In this document: positions 27,201 through 36,712 of the stretch, one piece after another
Layout of the letters: the number at the start of each line of letters is the position of its first letter
Numbering within the stretch: the stretch's first letter is position 1
Assembly (NCBI GenBank): GCA_013076295.1
Contig: RQOL01000468.1
Location: 1-64,000 of the forward strand
Length of the DNA stretch: 64,000 bases
Direction: 5' to 3'
Origin: Sanderia malayensis
Lineage: Eukaryota; Cnidaria; Scyphozoa; Semaeostomeae; Pelagiidae
Program-made: the position numbers and the translations under genes
Notes under the pieces: model-generated
Told to the model about the DNA's origin: nothing
What the model saw: only the letters and a program-made list of their open reading frames with translations
Databases searched by the model: none

Positions 27201-29811
27201 GAGTTGCTGCTGAACATTGTCTTTTATCGTCATTGGGTACTTATTACTGGAAAAGAGTTGCTGCTGAACATTGTCCTTTACAATCATTGTGCCTTTACTA
27301 CTGGAGAAGAGTTGCTGCTGAACATTGTCTTTTATCATCATTGCGTTTTCATTAACTGGAAAAGAGTCGCTGCTGAACCTTGTTCTTCATCATCATTTGG
27401 TCTTTATTAACTGGGGAAAAGTTGCGCTACTGAACATTGTTTTTTATCGTCATTGAGTCTTTATTACTGGAGAACGTTTGGTGCTGAACATTGTCTTTTA
27501 TCGTCATTGGGTCTTTATTACTGGAGAAGAGTTGCTGCTGAACATTGTCTTTTATCATGATTGGGATTTTTTTACTGTGAAGAGTTGCTGCTGAACATTG
27601 CCTTTTATCATCATTGCGTCTTTATTAACTGGAGAAGAGTTGCTGCTGAACATTGTTTTTTATCGTCATTGCGTCGTTATTAACTGGAAAAAAGTTGCTG
27701 CTAAGCATTGCCTTTTATCGTCATTGGGTTTTTATTACTGGAAAAAAGCTGCTGCTGAAAACTGTCTTTCATCATCCTTGGGTCTTTTTTATCTGGAGAA
27801 AAGTTGATGCAGAACATTGTCTTTTATCTTCATTGGGTCTTTATTAACTGGAGAAGAGTTGCTGCTGAACATTGTCTTTTATTGTCATTGGGTCTTTATT
27901 ACTGGAGAACAGGTGCTGCTGAACATTGTCTTTTATCATGATTGGGTCTTTTTTACTGTGAAGAGTTGCTGTTGAACATTGTTATTTATCATCATTGCAT
28001 CTTTATTAACTGGAGAAGAGTTGCTGCTGAACATTGTTTTTTAACGTCATTGCGTCGTTATTAACTGGAGAAGAGTTGCTGCTGAACATTGTCTTTCATC
28101 ATCCTTGGGTCTTTATTATCTGGAGAAAAGTTGCTGCAGAACATTGTATTTTATCATCATTGCCTCTTTATTAACTGCAGAGGAATTGCTGCTGAACATT
28201 GTCTTTTATCGTCTTTGGGTCTTTGTTACTGGAGGAGAGTTGCTGCTGAACATTTTCTTTTATCATGTTTGCGTCTTTATTACTGGGGAAGAGTTGGTGC
28301 TGAACATTGTCTTTTATCGCCATTGCGTCGTTATTACTGGAGAAGAGTTGCTGCTGAACATTGTCCTTTAGCATCATTGCGTTTTTATCAACTGGAAAAG
28401 AATCGCTGCTGAACCTTGTTCTTCATCATCATTTGGTCATCATTAACTGGGGAAGAGTTGCGCTACTGAACGTTGTTTTTATCGTCACTGAGCCTAATTA
28501 CTGGAGAAGGGTTGCTGCAGAACATTGTCTTTTATCTTCATTGGGTCTTTATTAACTGGAGAAGAGTTGCTGCTGATCATTATTTTTTAACGTCATTGCA
28601 TCTTTATTAACTGGAGAAGAGTTGCTGCCGAACATTGTTTTTCAACGTCATTGCGTCGTTATTAACTGGAAAAGAGTTGCTGCTGAACATTGTCTTTCAT
28701 CATCCTTGGGTCTTTGTTATCTGGAGAAAAGTTGCTGCTGAACATTGTATTTTATCATCATTGCCTCTTTATTAACTGCAGAGGAATTGCTGCTGAACAT
28801 TGTCTTTTATCGTCTTTGGGTCTTTGTTACTGGAGGAGAGTTGCTGCTGAACATTTTCTTTTATCATGTTTGCGTCTTTATTACTGGGGAAGAGTTGGTG
28901 CTGAACATTGTCTTTTATCGCCATTGCGTCGTTATTACTGGAGAAGAGTTGCTGCTGAACATTGTCCTTTAGCATCATTGCGTTTTTATCAACTGGAAAA
29001 GAATCGCTGCTGAACCTTGTTCTTCATCATCATTTGGTCATCATTAACTGGGGAAGAGTTGCGCTACTGAACATTGTTTTTATCGTCACTGAGCCTAATT
29101 ACTGGAGAAGGGTTGCTGCAGAACATTGTCTTTTATCGTCATTGGGTCTTTATTACTAGTGAAGAGTTGCTGCTGCACATTGTCTTTTATCATCATTGGG
29201 TCCTTATTACTGGAGAAGAGTTGCTGCTGAACATTGTCTTTGATCGTCTTTGGGTCTTTATTATCTGGAGAATAGTTGCTGCTGAACATTGTTTTTATCA
29301 TCATTAAGTCTTTATTAGCTAGAGAAGAGTTGTTGCTGAACATTGTCTTTTATCGTCATTGGGTCTTTTTTGCTGGAGAAGAGTGGCTGCTCAACATTAT
29401 CTTTTATCGTCATTGAGTCTTTATTATCTGGAGAAATGATACTGCTGAACATTGTCTTTTATCTTCATTGGGTCTTTATAACTGGAAAAGAGTTGCTGCT
29501 GAACCTTGTTCTTCATCATCATTGGGTCTTTATTAACTGGGGAAGAGTTGCGCTACTGAAAATTGTTTTTTAGCGTCATTGAGTCTTTATTACTGGAGAA
29601 GGGTTGCTGCAGAACATTGTCTTTTATCGTCATTGGGTCTTTATTAGCTGGAGAAGAATTGCTGCTTAACATTGTCTTTTATCGTCATTGGGTCTTTTTT
29701 GCTGGAGAAGAGTTGCTGCTGAACACTATCTTTTATCGTTATTGGGTCTTTATTATCTGGAGAAAGGATACTGCTGAACATTTTGTTTTATCGTCATTGG
29801 GTCCTTATTAG
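24267..29811. repeat. Nested higher-order repeats of 601, 821 and about 3,822 bp
   Basis: The block beginning near 24,322 recurs near 24,923 (601 bp). The same pair recurs near 28,144 and 28,745, about 3,822 bp downstream. The block at 25,413 recurs at 26,234 (821 bp) and at 29,343. The segment near 24,051 recurs near 26,946 (2,895 bp). These overlapping offsets show several rounds of duplication at different scales within 5.5 kb. Confidence 0.82.
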
Positions 29812-30517
29812 TGGAGAAGAATTGCTGCTGAACATTGTCCATTACAATCATTGTGCCTTTACTACTGGAGAAGAGTTGCTGCTGAACATTGTCTTTTATC
29901 ATGTTTGCGTCTTTATTACTGGAGAAGAGTTGGTGCTGAACATTGTCTGGTGTCATCATTGCGTCTTTATTATCTGAAGAATAGTTACTGCTGAACATTG
30001 TGTTTTATCGTCATTGGGTCTTTATTATCTCGAGAGGAGTTGCTGCTGAACATTGTCTTTTATCATCATTGCGTCTTTCTTACCTGCAGAGTAGTTACTG
30101 GTGAGCATTGTCTTTTCTTGTCATTGAACACTTTTTACTGTAGAAGAGTTGCTGCAGAACATTGTCTTATATCGTCATTGTGTCTTTATTATCTGGAGAA
30201 AACTTGCTGCTGAACATTGTATTTTATCATCATTGCGTCTTTATTAACTGGAGAAGAGTTGCTGCTGAACATTGTCTTTTATCATGATTGGGTCTTTTTT
30301 ACTGTGAAGAGTTGCTGCTGAACATTGTCTTTTATCATCATTGCGTCTTTATTAACTGGAGAAGAGTTGCTGCTGAACACTATCTTTTATCGTCATTGGG
30401 TCTTTATTATCTGGAGAAAGGATGCTGCTGAACATTTTGTTTTGTCGTCACTGGGTCCTTATTACTGGAGAAGAGTTGCTGCTGAACATTGTCCTTTACA
30501 ATCATTGTGCCTTTACT

Positions 30518-30522
30518 ACTGG
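30518..30522. repeat. LTR element target-site duplication, left copy
   Basis: ACTGG lies directly before the left LTR and again directly after the right LTR (36,713-36,717). Removing the element leaves TACTACTGGAGAAGAG, an ordinary monomer junction seen elsewhere, for example near 38,272. Five bases fits BEL/Pao integrase. Confidence 0.92.
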
Positions 30523-30731
30523 TGTTGCGGAGCGCATGCGCCATCGTAACCATAAACGGGAATTTCAGTAGGACGCCAATAGGTCCGCAAGGAGGACAAG
30601 AACGGACATAAAAATTTATCGAACTCTTTTTAGAAAGTTAATCAATTATTCAATATAATCAAGTTATGTTCTGTTTTTAAATATATCGTGTTATTTGCTA
30701 AAACCTGCATAGCCCGGCCCAGTTCACAACA
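30523..30731 (+). repeat. BEL/Pao left LTR
   Basis: The 209-bp LTR begins TGTTG and ends CAACA, a 5-bp inverted terminus. It matches the right LTR at every position except one (C in GGGAATTTCAG here, G on the right). It should hold the element's promoter and polyadenylation signals, but I cannot place a TATA box or transcription start with confidence. Confidence 0.96.
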
Positions 30732-30733
30732 TA

Positions 30734-30751
30734 TGGCGCCCAACGTGGGGC
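30734..30751 (+). promoter_or_regulatory. Primer-binding site
   Basis: TGGCGCCCAACGTGGGGC begins two bases after the left LTR, the expected place for a tRNA primer-binding site, and starts with the TGG complementary to a tRNA CCA end. I do not assign the tRNA. Confidence 0.85.
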
Positions 30752-30783
30752 AGGGCAAAAAGGTTTGAGGATTTTAGAGCAAA

Positions 30784-33700
30784 ATGGCAACGGAGGGCGA
30801 AGAAGGTCGACAGTTTGAGAGATTGAGGGTTGTACGTCGAGGAAATCGCGCCGTTGTTACGAAATTGCAGAGAGAAGCAGAAAAAACTATTTATGAGCAA
30901 GATGGCTCTGAAGTCGCTAACGTAATTTCCAGATTGGATTCGTTGTCTGTCACGCTGACAGCAAAACAGAAATATTTATCAACGCTTGATGAAGAAATTT
31001 TAACGAAATGTAAAACAAATGAACTGGAGCAAGAAATCGAAGAAACGGCAGATTGGCACATGAAGATTAATGAGATCTTAAGCAGGATCGATCGCTTTAT
31101 AAAGGAAAAACGTGAATGTTGTCCAGGTTCACAGGAAAACACGAGTAATGGAGGAATGTCACCGACGAGGAGCAGAAGTAGTGAAATTCTGGGCTCAATA
31201 CATTCTCCGCCGCGTCAAGAAAGTGTTCACCGCGGAAACACAGATATTGGCGTAAGATTACCAAAGATCTCTCTACCACGGTTTAATGGAGATGTAACGA
31301 AATTTTCTTCGTTCTGGCAAAGTTTCGAGTGCTCGGTGCATTTGAATGACACAGTATCTACGGTAAATAAGCTAAATTATCTGCTGACTTTATTGGAAGG
31401 TCCAGCCTACAAAGCAGTCGAAGGACTAGAGCTTACAGAAGAGAACTACGCACATGCGGTGCAGATTCTGAAAACTAGATTTGGTGGGAAACAACAAATT
31501 GTGAGTGCCCACATGCAGTCGTTGCTGAAACTTCAATCGTTGCCAAATCAAAGCACGGAGCATTTGCGAAAAATCTATGACGAGATTAATGTTCATGTTA
31601 GGGGATTACAAACATTGGGCATGCCGTCAGAAAGTTACGGGAGTTTGCTTATTCCGTTGATCATGGCTAGAATGCCAAAGGAAATCGCTATTCAAATTGC
31701 AAGGAAAACATCTGAAGGCATATGGCAAATTGAAGAAATCCTACAGATATTGGAAAAAGAAATTGAGGCCAGAGAAATCGGAGGGAAGATAACGGCCAGT
31801 GAAAGCAAATCAGAAAGGAGCACTAGGTATGACCGCGCGTCAAAAATTGGCAGTACAACGAAGACTTTCGTGGCTCAAACGGAAAGTGAGCAAAGAAGAA
31901 TAGCATGCTTCTTTTGTAAGAAAGAACATTGGGCGTCAGAATGCACCGAAATTAAGGACGTCAAGAAGAGAAAGGAAATAATTGCCAGTCATAAAAGATG
32001 CTTTCGTTGTTTGAAACCAGGGCACCGCGCGAATGTTTGCAAAAGTAATCGTGCGTGTAAGTTTTGCAAGGGAAATCATCACCAGGTTTTGTGTGAAAAA
32101 GGTTCTGAAAGTGAAAGGCAAACAGCAGAAAGCACTAATAACGCAGTTACTGCAACATCAACTACGAACCGCTTTGTCCTTATGCAAACCGCAACTGCTT
32201 TTGTGAGCGGAGAAAATGGTGAACGGACCAAAGAGATTATTTTGTTCTACAGCGGAAGTCAGAAGTCTTACATTACGAAGGATTTAATGAACAAGCTCAA
32301 CATCAAACCGCAGAAAACTGAATCTATAAACTTGAACACCTTTGGATCTGAAAACTTTCGAAAATTAAATTTGGATGTCGTTAAATTTAATTTAGAAGTA
32401 GAGGGGGGCGTATTAATCCCTATTGGTGCGTTGAGTAATTCTGTTATCTGTACACCGCTCGCAACGCGCGTAAGCGTAGACGAATTTCCGCACTTGCAAG
32501 GTCTTTCATTGGCAGACTCTTTCGACAGCAGTGAGGTTAGAAAAATAGACATATTGATAGGTTTAGATCATTATTACGATGTTATTTCAGGGGAAATTAT
32601 TCGGGGTAGCTCAGGTCCTATAGCCCTTAGGAGTAAACTGGGGTGGCTGTTATCTGGCGTTGTTGATGGGCATGAATTTACCACTAACCTTGCTACTAAT
32701 GTTGTTTCAAGTCTCGTTATAGATTGTTTACAAACAGAGCCGAATCGCGAAGAAAATAACAGAGAAATTTCTGACGCTTTGCGAGAATTTTGGAAGCACG
32801 AAAATTTTGGACTCGATGCCGGAGGCAGTATGACACGTGAAATTGAAGTTGACCACGTGAGCAAAATCGGCGAATCTGATTCGTCAGCCGCCAAAAATGA
32901 ATGGCACATACAGCACAATGGAGAAAGGTATGTAGCTGATCTACCTTGGAGGCACGAAATGGAGCATCCAGTTACAAGAGATTACGAAATGTGTTTAGCT
33001 CACCTGAAATCTCTAACCACAAGGCTTAAATCTGATGAGGTGCTATTGAAAGAATACAACCGAATATTTGAAGAGCAACTGACCGCAGGAATAATTAAAC
33101 GAGTGCCCGCACAAGATGAAAAGGTAAAAAACGCTCATTTTATTGCTCATCATTGCGTGGTAAGAAAAGATCATGATACAACAAAGGTAAGGATTGTTTT
33201 TGATGGATCTGCTAAATCTTGCCCTCATTCCTTATCATTAAATGATTGTTTGCAGAAGGGAGACAGTAATATGCCCTTGATATTCGATTCTCTAATCCGT
33301 TTTCGCGCGCATCCAATTGTAATGACAGCTGATATCGAGAAGGCGTTTCTGCAAATTGGCATAGCAAGGAAAGACCGTGATTTTTTGAGGTTTCTCTGGG
33401 TGGAAGACATTAACAAGGAGAATACCCCCGTAATCCAATATAGGTGGGCGCGTCTCCCCTTTGGATTAAAACCCAGTCCAGCAATTTTAGGGGCAACAAT
33501 AAGAAAGCACATTGCACAATATGAGAAAAATGAGCCCAAAGCTGTTAAGATTTTACAGCAGTTGTATGCCGACGATATGTGTTGTGGGGCAGACTCCTCC
33601 GCAGAGGCGTTAGAAATCTACGAGAAAACAAAATCAATTTTGTCTTCAGGGGGCTTTAACCTTCGCAAGTGGAAGACCAATTCCGAGGAAGTTCGTGCAA

Positions 33701-33933
33701 AAATCAACGAAGCTGAAGAAAAAGCGCTAACTGGAGTGCACAAGGATGAGCAAACATTTGCAAAGTTTGCAATTGGTTTGCCAACAAGCAGTAAAACCAC
33801 CAAGGTGTTGGGAGTGAATTGGGCTTTCGATACCGATAAATTCTATTATGATGCTCAGCAAATAATAGATCTTGCAAAAAAACTCCCCCCCCACGAAAAG
33901 GTCTTTATTAAAAATTGCCGCTACGATATTTGA
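30784..33933 (+). CDS. BEL/Pao Gag-protease-RT part of polyprotein (frame broken at 3' end)
   Basis: The 1,049-codon frame begins at an ATG 53 bp past the left LTR. A charged N-terminal region (about 1-150) leads to a Gag-like DUF1759 region from LPKISLPRFNGD (about 158-300). Three cysteine knuckles follow at about 376, 406 and 425. The retropepsin-like DUF1758 domain starts at about 480. Its active-site motif reads YSGSQ (Tyr489, codon 32,248-32,250) where this family has DSGSQ, so the protease should be inactive. The reverse transcriptase covers about 770-1,000, with YADD at 928-931 intact. The last codons after the C run near 33,890 are out of frame; the true continuation is in the next frame at 33,872-36,394. 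In an intact element, the product assembles particles, processes the polyprotein and copies the RNA. Confidence 0.93.
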   Translation: MATEGEEGRQFERLRVVRRGNRAVVTKLQREAEKTIYEQDGSEVANVISRLDSLSVTLTAKQKYLSTLDEEILTKCKTNELEQEIEETADWHMKINEILSRIDRFIKEKRECCPGSQENTSNGGMSPTRSRSSEILGSIHSPPRQESVHRGNTDIGVRLPKISLPRFNGDVTKFSSFWQSFECSVHLNDTVSTVNKLNYLLTLLEGPAYKAVEGLELTEENYAHAVQILKTRFGGKQQIVSAHMQSLLKLQSLPNQSTEHLRKIYDEINVHVRGLQTLGMPSESYGSLLIPLIMARMPKEIAIQIARKTSEGIWQIEEILQILEKEIEAREIGGKITASESKSERSTRYDRASKIGSTTKTFVAQTESEQRRIACFFCKKEHWASECTEIKDVKKRKEIIASHKRCFRCLKPGHRANVCKSNRACKFCKGNHHQVLCEKGSESERQTAESTNNAVTATSTTNRFVLMQTATAFVSGENGERTKEIILFYSGSQKSYITKDLMNKLNIKPQKTESINLNTFGSENFRKLNLDVVKFNLEVEGGVLIPIGALSNSVICTPLATRVSVDEFPHLQGLSLADSFDSSEVRKIDILIGLDHYYDVISGEIIRGSSGPIALRSKLGWLLSGVVDGHEFTTNLATNVVSSLVIDCLQTEPNREENNREISDALREFWKHENFGLDAGGSMTREIEVDHVSKIGESDSSAAKNEWHIQHNGERYVADLPWRHEMEHPVTRDYEMCLAHLKSLTTRLKSDEVLLKEYNRIFEEQLTAGIIKRVPAQDEKVKNAHFIAHHCVVRKDHDTTKVRIVFDGSAKSCPHSLSLNDCLQKGDSNMPLIFDSLIRFRAHPIVMTADIEKAFLQIGIARKDRDFLRFLWVEDINKENTPVIQYRWARLPFGLKPSPAILGATIRKHIAQYEKNEPKAVKILQQLYADDMCCGADSSAEALEIYEKTKSILSSGGFNLRKWKTNSEEVRAKINEAEEKALTGVHKDEQTFAKFAIGLPTSSKTTKVLGVNWAFDTDKFYYDAQQIIDLAKKLPPHEKVFIKNCRYDI

Positions 33934-36394
33934 CCCGCTTGGTCATTTGTGTTTGTTTACGGTTAACCTTAAAATTCTATTTCAGGATTTGTGCGTTGCA
34001 AGGCATCCTTGGGATGAGGAACTACAGGGGTCCGAGAGACTAAGATACGACAACTTAATGAAAGATCTCTCTAAACTACAAGGGGTAGTGGTGCAAAGGT
34101 GTATGCAATGTAAGGATAAGAAACCGCATAGTTATCAGATACATGCATTCTCAGATGCCAGTGAGAAGGCCTATGCTACAGCTGTTTATTTGCGCACAAG
34201 GTATGAGACCGGAGAGATTGATGTTAGATTAATCGCAGCTAAGACTAAGGTTTGCCCGGTTTCAGGTAAAACTATCCCTAAGTTAGAATTACAAGGTGCA
34301 CACTTAATGGCTACGTTTGTGGATTCAATACGAAAGGTTCTCATGGATGAGTTAAATGTCAGTAACGTTGAAACTTATTATTGGGTAGACTCAACAGTAA
34401 CCCTGTGCTGGATTCTGAACGAGAAGCAATGGAAACCATTTGTGCGCAATAGGGTCAACCAAATCAGACGCCTTAGTAGCAAGGAAAGTTGGTTATTTTG
34501 TCCAGGAACTTTAAACCCTGCGGATATTCCTTCAAGAGGAAAGTATGGATCTAACTTGAACCTTGATTCCCTGTGGTGGGAGGGTCCTACATTCCTCAAA
34601 TATCCCCAGCAGGAATGGCCTAGTAGCGAAAGCATATCTGAAGTGGAAAGTTCGATCGCAATGAGAGAAAGGGTATCCAAACCGGTTGAAGTGACGCACA
34701 CAATACTAAGTAATTCGTCTAATGAAGCAACAAGTGCTTCAGAAATTGTAGATTTGACACGGTTTTCGTCAAGAAAGAAGCTATTAAAATCCGTAGCTTG
34801 GATGTTTAGGTTCATTAACAAGGTGAAGGCGAAAGTTAAGAAAATCCAGCTAGAAATGGAAAGTAATTTGACCACTGAAGAAGTAGAGAAAGCTGAGAAT
34901 TATATTCTAAGAGTCGTGCAAGGCAAATGTTTTGCCAAGGAAATTGAATGTTTGAAAGGAAAATGTGGGTCGAAGTCTCCGTTGATCAATCAGTTTAATC
35001 TGTATATGGATGACGAACAAGTATTACGTTGTAGGTCACGCCTAGGCAATGCAGCTTTTACAGATGTTCAAAAGAAACCTATTATTTTGCAATCAAAATG
35101 TTACTACTCAGAGTTGGTAGCTCAAGAAGCACACTCTAAGGTGTTCCACGATGGCATAGGAGAAACGTTAAGTTGTATTAGAGAGCGTTATTGGATATTG
35201 CGAGGGAGAGAGATAGTCAAGAAACTCATTAGGAGATGCATACGATGTAAGAAATTAGAGGGCTTGCCATTTAAGTTTAATGTCACGCCAGACTTGCCGG
35301 AATTTAGGACAGACGACGGTCCACCATTCTGTAATACAGGGGTCGACTTCGCGGGTCCACTGTATGCCAGGGGCTTGAACAAGAAAGATGAAAAATGCTA
35401 CGTGTGTTTGTTCACATGTGCGTCCACCAGGGCAGTACACTTAGAATTAATAGGTTCAATGGATGTTCCTTCGTTTATTCAAGCCTTTCGTAAGTTCTGT
35501 GCAAGAAGAGGTGTACCCGGCTTAATAATGAGTGACAACGCAAAAACATACAAGGTCATGGCTAAGGAAGTGAAGAAACTTTTTCGTTCCCCTAAGTTAT
35601 ACGAACATCTTACAAGTCAAGGTGTTAGATGGAAATTTATTGTAGAGAAAAGTCCATGGATAGGTGGCTGGTGGGAAAGATTAGTAAGAAGCATGAAACG
35701 TTGCCTAATCAAGAACGTTGGGCGTGCATTCTTAAGTTATCAGGAATTGGACACGCTATTAACTGAAATAGAAGCTGTTATAAATGCTAGGCCGCTGACG
35801 TATATGGAAGATGACTTACAAGGAATATCATATCCATTGACTCCATCCCAACTGGTTAATGGGAGAAATTTGGCACAGGCTTCTAATCATAGACACGCAG
35901 AAGTCGTAAGCACGTATGAAGCTTTAGCTAGGAGAGCAAAGTACCAACATAATTTGCTATGGAGATTCACACAGCGGTGGAAAAAGGAATACCTTGTTGG
36001 GCTAATGGAAGTTTTTAAGTCAAACCAGATTGCTAATAGTATTTCTCTTTCTACAGGAGACATTGTCTTGATGAAGAATGAGCAGACTAAGCGATGTTTT
36101 TGGAAAATGGGGAAAATAACTGAGCTGTTACCCGGAAAGGATGGATTTGTAAGAGCAGCGAGACTGGAAATTCCCTTGCAAAATGGAGATAAGCGTATTT
36201 TTACTAGATCTATTAATCATTTGGTCCCTTTAGAGCTTCATGTAGATAGTAATATCAAGGAGTCTGCTAATCATAAAGATACGCAAGTGCGCCAGCGCAG
36301 CGAATCTCCACAGGCTAGAGAAGCGCAGGCCTGCGCGAGGCCTAGGCGTAGCGCTGCAATGATCGGAGAATTGCTCAGATGTGATCAATTTTGA
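33872..36394 (+). CDS. BEL/Pao RNase H-integrase part of polyprotein
   Basis: This 840-codon frame continues the polyprotein in the +1 frame and overlaps the end of the upstream frame by 62 bp. Its listed ATG is probably not a real start. The region from HAFSDAS (about 91) through WVDSTVTL and NPADIPSRG is the Pao-type RNase H. An integrase zinc-binding HHCC module lies at about 417-460 (AHSKVFHDG, CIRCKK). The integrase core has its three acidic residues in VDFAGPL (about 490), SDNAKTY (about 553) and WWERLV (about 600). A DUF5641-type C-terminal domain starts at WRFTQRWKKEY (about 697). All motifs look intact apart from the upstream frame break. The product would cut RNA-DNA hybrids and integrate the cDNA. 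Confidence 0.93.
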   Translation: MQKNSPPTKRSLLKIAATIFDPLGHLCLFTVNLKILFQDLCVARHPWDEELQGSERLRYDNLMKDLSKLQGVVVQRCMQCKDKKPHSYQIHAFSDASEKAYATAVYLRTRYETGEIDVRLIAAKTKVCPVSGKTIPKLELQGAHLMATFVDSIRKVLMDELNVSNVETYYWVDSTVTLCWILNEKQWKPFVRNRVNQIRRLSSKESWLFCPGTLNPADIPSRGKYGSNLNLDSLWWEGPTFLKYPQQEWPSSESISEVESSIAMRERVSKPVEVTHTILSNSSNEATSASEIVDLTRFSSRKKLLKSVAWMFRFINKVKAKVKKIQLEMESNLTTEEVEKAENYILRVVQGKCFAKEIECLKGKCGSKSPLINQFNLYMDDEQVLRCRSRLGNAAFTDVQKKPIILQSKCYYSELVAQEAHSKVFHDGIGETLSCIRERYWILRGREIVKKLIRRCIRCKKLEGLPFKFNVTPDLPEFRTDDGPPFCNTGVDFAGPLYARGLNKKDEKCYVCLFTCASTRAVHLELIGSMDVPSFIQAFRKFCARRGVPGLIMSDNAKTYKVMAKEVKKLFRSPKLYEHLTSQGVRWKFIVEKSPWIGGWWERLVRSMKRCLIKNVGRAFLSYQELDTLLTEIEAVINARPLTYMEDDLQGISYPLTPSQLVNGRNLAQASNHRHAEVVSTYEALARRAKYQHNLLWRFTQRWKKEYLVGLMEVFKSNQIANSISLSTGDIVLMKNEQTKRCFWKMGKITELLPGKDGFVRAARLEIPLQNGDKRIFTRSINHLVPLELHVDSNIKESANHKDTQVRQRSESPQAREAQACARPRRSAAMIGELLRCDQF

Positions 36395-36503
36395 TAGTTT
36401 ATCTCGTATTCGCATGTTATGTTGAAACTTTTCCACTTTATGTTATTATGCAGCATTATTATGTATTGTATTTAGATCACTGGATGACCAACCCCCGGGA
36501 GTG
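36395..36503 (+). other. BEL/Pao 3' untranslated region
   Basis: These 109 bp lie between the polyprotein stop and the right LTR. A polypurine tract should prime plus-strand synthesis just before the LTR, but the sequence there (ACCCCCGGGAGTG) is not a convincing one. Confidence 0.7.
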
Positions 36504-36712
36504 TGTTGCGGAGCGCATGCGCCATCGTAACCATAAACGGGAATTTGAGTAGGACGCCAATAGGTCCGCAAGGAGGACAAGAACGGACATAAAAATTTAT
36601 CGAACTCTTTTTAGAAAGTTAATCAATTATTCAATATAATCAAGTTATGTTCTGTTTTTAAATATATCGTGTTATTTGCTAAAACCTGCATAGCCCGGCC
36701 CAGTTCACAACA
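36504..36712 (+). repeat. BEL/Pao right LTR
   Basis: This 209-bp copy of the left LTR has one substitution. It ends CAACA and is followed by the ACTGG duplication and resumed satellite. Confidence 0.96.

Larger units (their letters stand above)
10914..30522. repeat. 54/55-bp minisatellite array, middle segment
   Basis: This is the same monomer family as 1-9,753, continuing without a break between the LINE and the LTR retrotransposon. It holds most of the higher-order duplications described separately. I see no gene, RNA gene or other insertion in it. All open frames of 60-124 codons are copies of the same few stop-poor monomer translations. Confidence 0.97.
30523..36712 (+). mobile_element. 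Young BEL/Pao LTR retrotransposon
   Basis: The element is 6,190 bp, bounded by 209-bp LTRs and 5-bp ACTGG duplications, and is inserted in a satellite monomer. Internal order is primer-binding site, gag-like region with zinc knuckles, aspartic protease, reverse transcriptase, RNase H, integrase and a C-terminal domain, which is the BEL/Pao order. There is no envelope-like frame. Two lesions are visible: a frame change at a C homopolymer near 33,890, and Tyr in place of the protease catalytic Asp. The LTRs differ at one of 209 positions, so the insertion is recent. The copy is probably not autonomous as written. Confidence 0.96.

Noticed and set aside
30891..33803. Minus-strand open frames of 60-114 codons inside the BEL/Pao element
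   Set aside because: They are antisense shadows of the polyprotein with no motifs of their own.
33872..33933. Programmed ribosomal frameshift between the BEL/Pao frames
   Set aside because: The switch is at a plain C homopolymer without a visible slippery heptamer plus downstream structure, and related elements generally use one frame.
34378..34875. 165-codon minus-strand frame over the BEL/Pao RNase H region
   Set aside because: Antisense shadow; the plus-strand frame carries clear family motifs.
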